Source: Velthaea sp965214335 (GTDB lineage Bacteria > Vulcanimicrobiota > Vulcanimicrobiia > Vulcanimicrobiales > Vulcanimicrobiaceae). From it: 64,000 bases of DNA. This document shows, one piece after another, positions 62,997 to 64,000 of the stretch. The position numbers and the translations under genes were made by a program. Under the pieces are notes generated by a model. That model ran no database searches. It was not told the DNA's origin and saw only the letters and a program-made list of their open reading frames with translations. The stretch is taken from NCBI GenBank assembly GCA_965214335.1, contig CBDCBO010000014.1, forward strand, positions 372,001-436,000. Direction: 5' to 3'. Each line of letters starts with the position of its first letter. Position 1 is the first letter of the stretch.

Positions 62997-64000
62997 CCGA
63001 CCGCCTCGGACGGCTGAGCGCGCGCGGCGAACGCCGCCCGGACTTCGTCGCGATCGTCGAACGGCAGGCTGCGATCGCCGACGATCTGATACGTCTCGTG
63101 GCCTTTGCCCGCGATCTACGACCGTATCGCCTGGTGCGGCGGCCGCGATTGCCGCGGCGATCGCCGTGCGGCGGTCGAGCACGATTTCGGCCTCCGTGCC
63201 GCCGGCGATCGCCCGCGCGATGACCAGTGGATCTTCCGAGCGCGGATTGTCGGACGTCACGATCACCCGATCGGCGATGCGCGCCGCGATTTCCCCCATC
63301 TGCGGCCGTTTCCCCGGATCGCGATCGCCGCCGGCACCGAAGACCACGGTCAGTCGGCCGTGTGCCGATTCGCGCGCCGCGTGTAAGACGTTTGCCAGCG
63401 CGTCCGGCGTGTGGGCGTAATCGACGATGACTTCGATGCCGCCGGCGGCGATGCGTTCCATGCGGCCCGGAACGGCGCGTACCGTCGCGAGCGCGCGTGC
63501 GATCGTCGCATCGTCGACGCCCAGCGCCCGGGCACCGGCGAACGCGGCCAGCGCGTTGTAGACGTTAAACCGGCCGCGCAGCGGCAACTCGACCGCGGTT
63601 CCGTCGACGGTAAACCGGCTGCCGCCGGGCGCCAGCACGAGTCGCTCGGCACGCACCTGCGCCGGGGCGTCGAGGGCGAACGTGACGGCGCCGGGGAACT
63701 CGGCGGCAAAGCGCGCGCCGGCAGCATCATCGACGTTGATGGCCACCCGCGGTGCGAGCGCCAGGAGTCGCCGTTTCGCTTGCGCGTAGGCCTCGAACGT
63801 CGCGTGAAAATCGAGGTGGTCGCGGCTGAGATTAGTAAAGATGCCGACCGCGAAGCGAACGTCCTCGACCCGACCCAAGGCCAGCGCGTGCGAACTGACC
63901 TCCATTGCGACCGCGGCAGCTCCGGCGTCGCGCAGTTGCGCCAGCAGGCCGTGCAATTCGAGGGCCAGCGGGGTCGTGTTGTTCAACGGCCGGTGCTGCG
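62993..64000 (-). CDS. murE: UDP-MurNAc-tripeptide synthetase (MurE), N-terminus beyond window, apparent frameshift
   Basis: The C-terminal three-quarters of MurE; the start lies beyond the window edge. Marks: EVSSHALALGRV, TNLSRDHLDFH, VDYAHTPDALANVL and SDNPRSEDP (the DNPR motif that selects meso-DAP). After APGDTVV (about 63120) the frame changes: as given it reads DRGQRPRD, but in another frame it continues IAGKGHETYQIVGDRSLPFDDRDEV, the conserved MurE end with the GKGHE motif. One extra base within about 63115-63119 explains it. Correcting it gives a stop at 62993-62995 overlapping the murF start by ATGA. Either a sequencing error, a real mutation or recoding; an error is most likely, as the gene is essential. 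Confidence 0.88.

Noticed and set aside
61617..63986. A continuous 789-codon murE-murF fusion protein.
   Set aside because: The joining segment is Arg-rich and unlike either protein, and the true MurE end including GKGHE is present in another frame with an ATGA stop/start at murF; a one-base shift explains the fusion better.

Overview
The window is high-GC bacterial chromosome (roughly 60-65% G+C by eye), densely coded on both strands. I see no insertion sequences, prophage, CRISPR array, rRNA or tRNA. The gene set fits a diderm-like bacterium: a meso-DAP-type mur cluster, a TonB-receptor-like protein, HrcA/CIRCE-type heat-shock control, and a stand-alone PKS cluster. The combination resembles deep-branching soil and rock-surface phyla such as Candidatus Eremiobacterota/Vulcanimicrobiota. 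That taxonomic guess is inference only; no marker gene here settles it.

Layout. 1-2000: end of an unknown gene, a pentapeptide-like mini-protein and a tandem-cupredoxin lipoprotein. 2005-8256 (minus): a circularly permuted ATP-grasp / alpha-E / transglutaminase trio, followed by hsp20-lon behind a CIRCE element. 8338-15512: mixed genes, including a galactokinase-like protein lacking the sugar-binding signature, an alcohol dehydrogenase, a Uma2 nuclease, a Crp-type regulator and an RsbW/STAS partner-switch set. 15941-17914: groES-groEL with promoter, CIRCE and terminator. 18101-24267: alr, hisA-hisH and hisB, the his genes being separated by two opposite-strand genes. 24264-29249: small redox/regulator operons, among them an ArsR gene with a near-consensus promoter that carries a palindromic operator. 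29363-34729: a compact TonB-receptor-like gene, divergent from an anchor/TPR/response regulator/histidine kinase operon.

34730-47163 is the most distinctive accessory region: a tightly coupled FAAL / acyl-CoA dehydrogenase / ACP / fully reducing one-module PKS-TE operon, followed by a polytopic glycosyltransferase. The likely logic is fatty acid activation to acyl-AMP, loading on the free ACP, desaturation on the carrier, then malonyl extension with complete reduction and thioesterase release.

47331-50610 holds a SnoaL-like protein, a MarR regulator and a chemoreceptor. From 50784 to the end (all minus strand) lies cell-wall synthesis, listed here by coordinate: ddl, a SulP transporter, murB, murC, murG, ftsW, murD, mraY, a CofE (F420 gamma-glutamyl ligase)-like gene, murF and murE. 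Transcription runs from murE towards ddl. The CofE-like gene, coupled on both sides inside the mur operon, is the most unexpected gene of the window. murE carries an apparent one-base frameshift just before its GKGHE motif.
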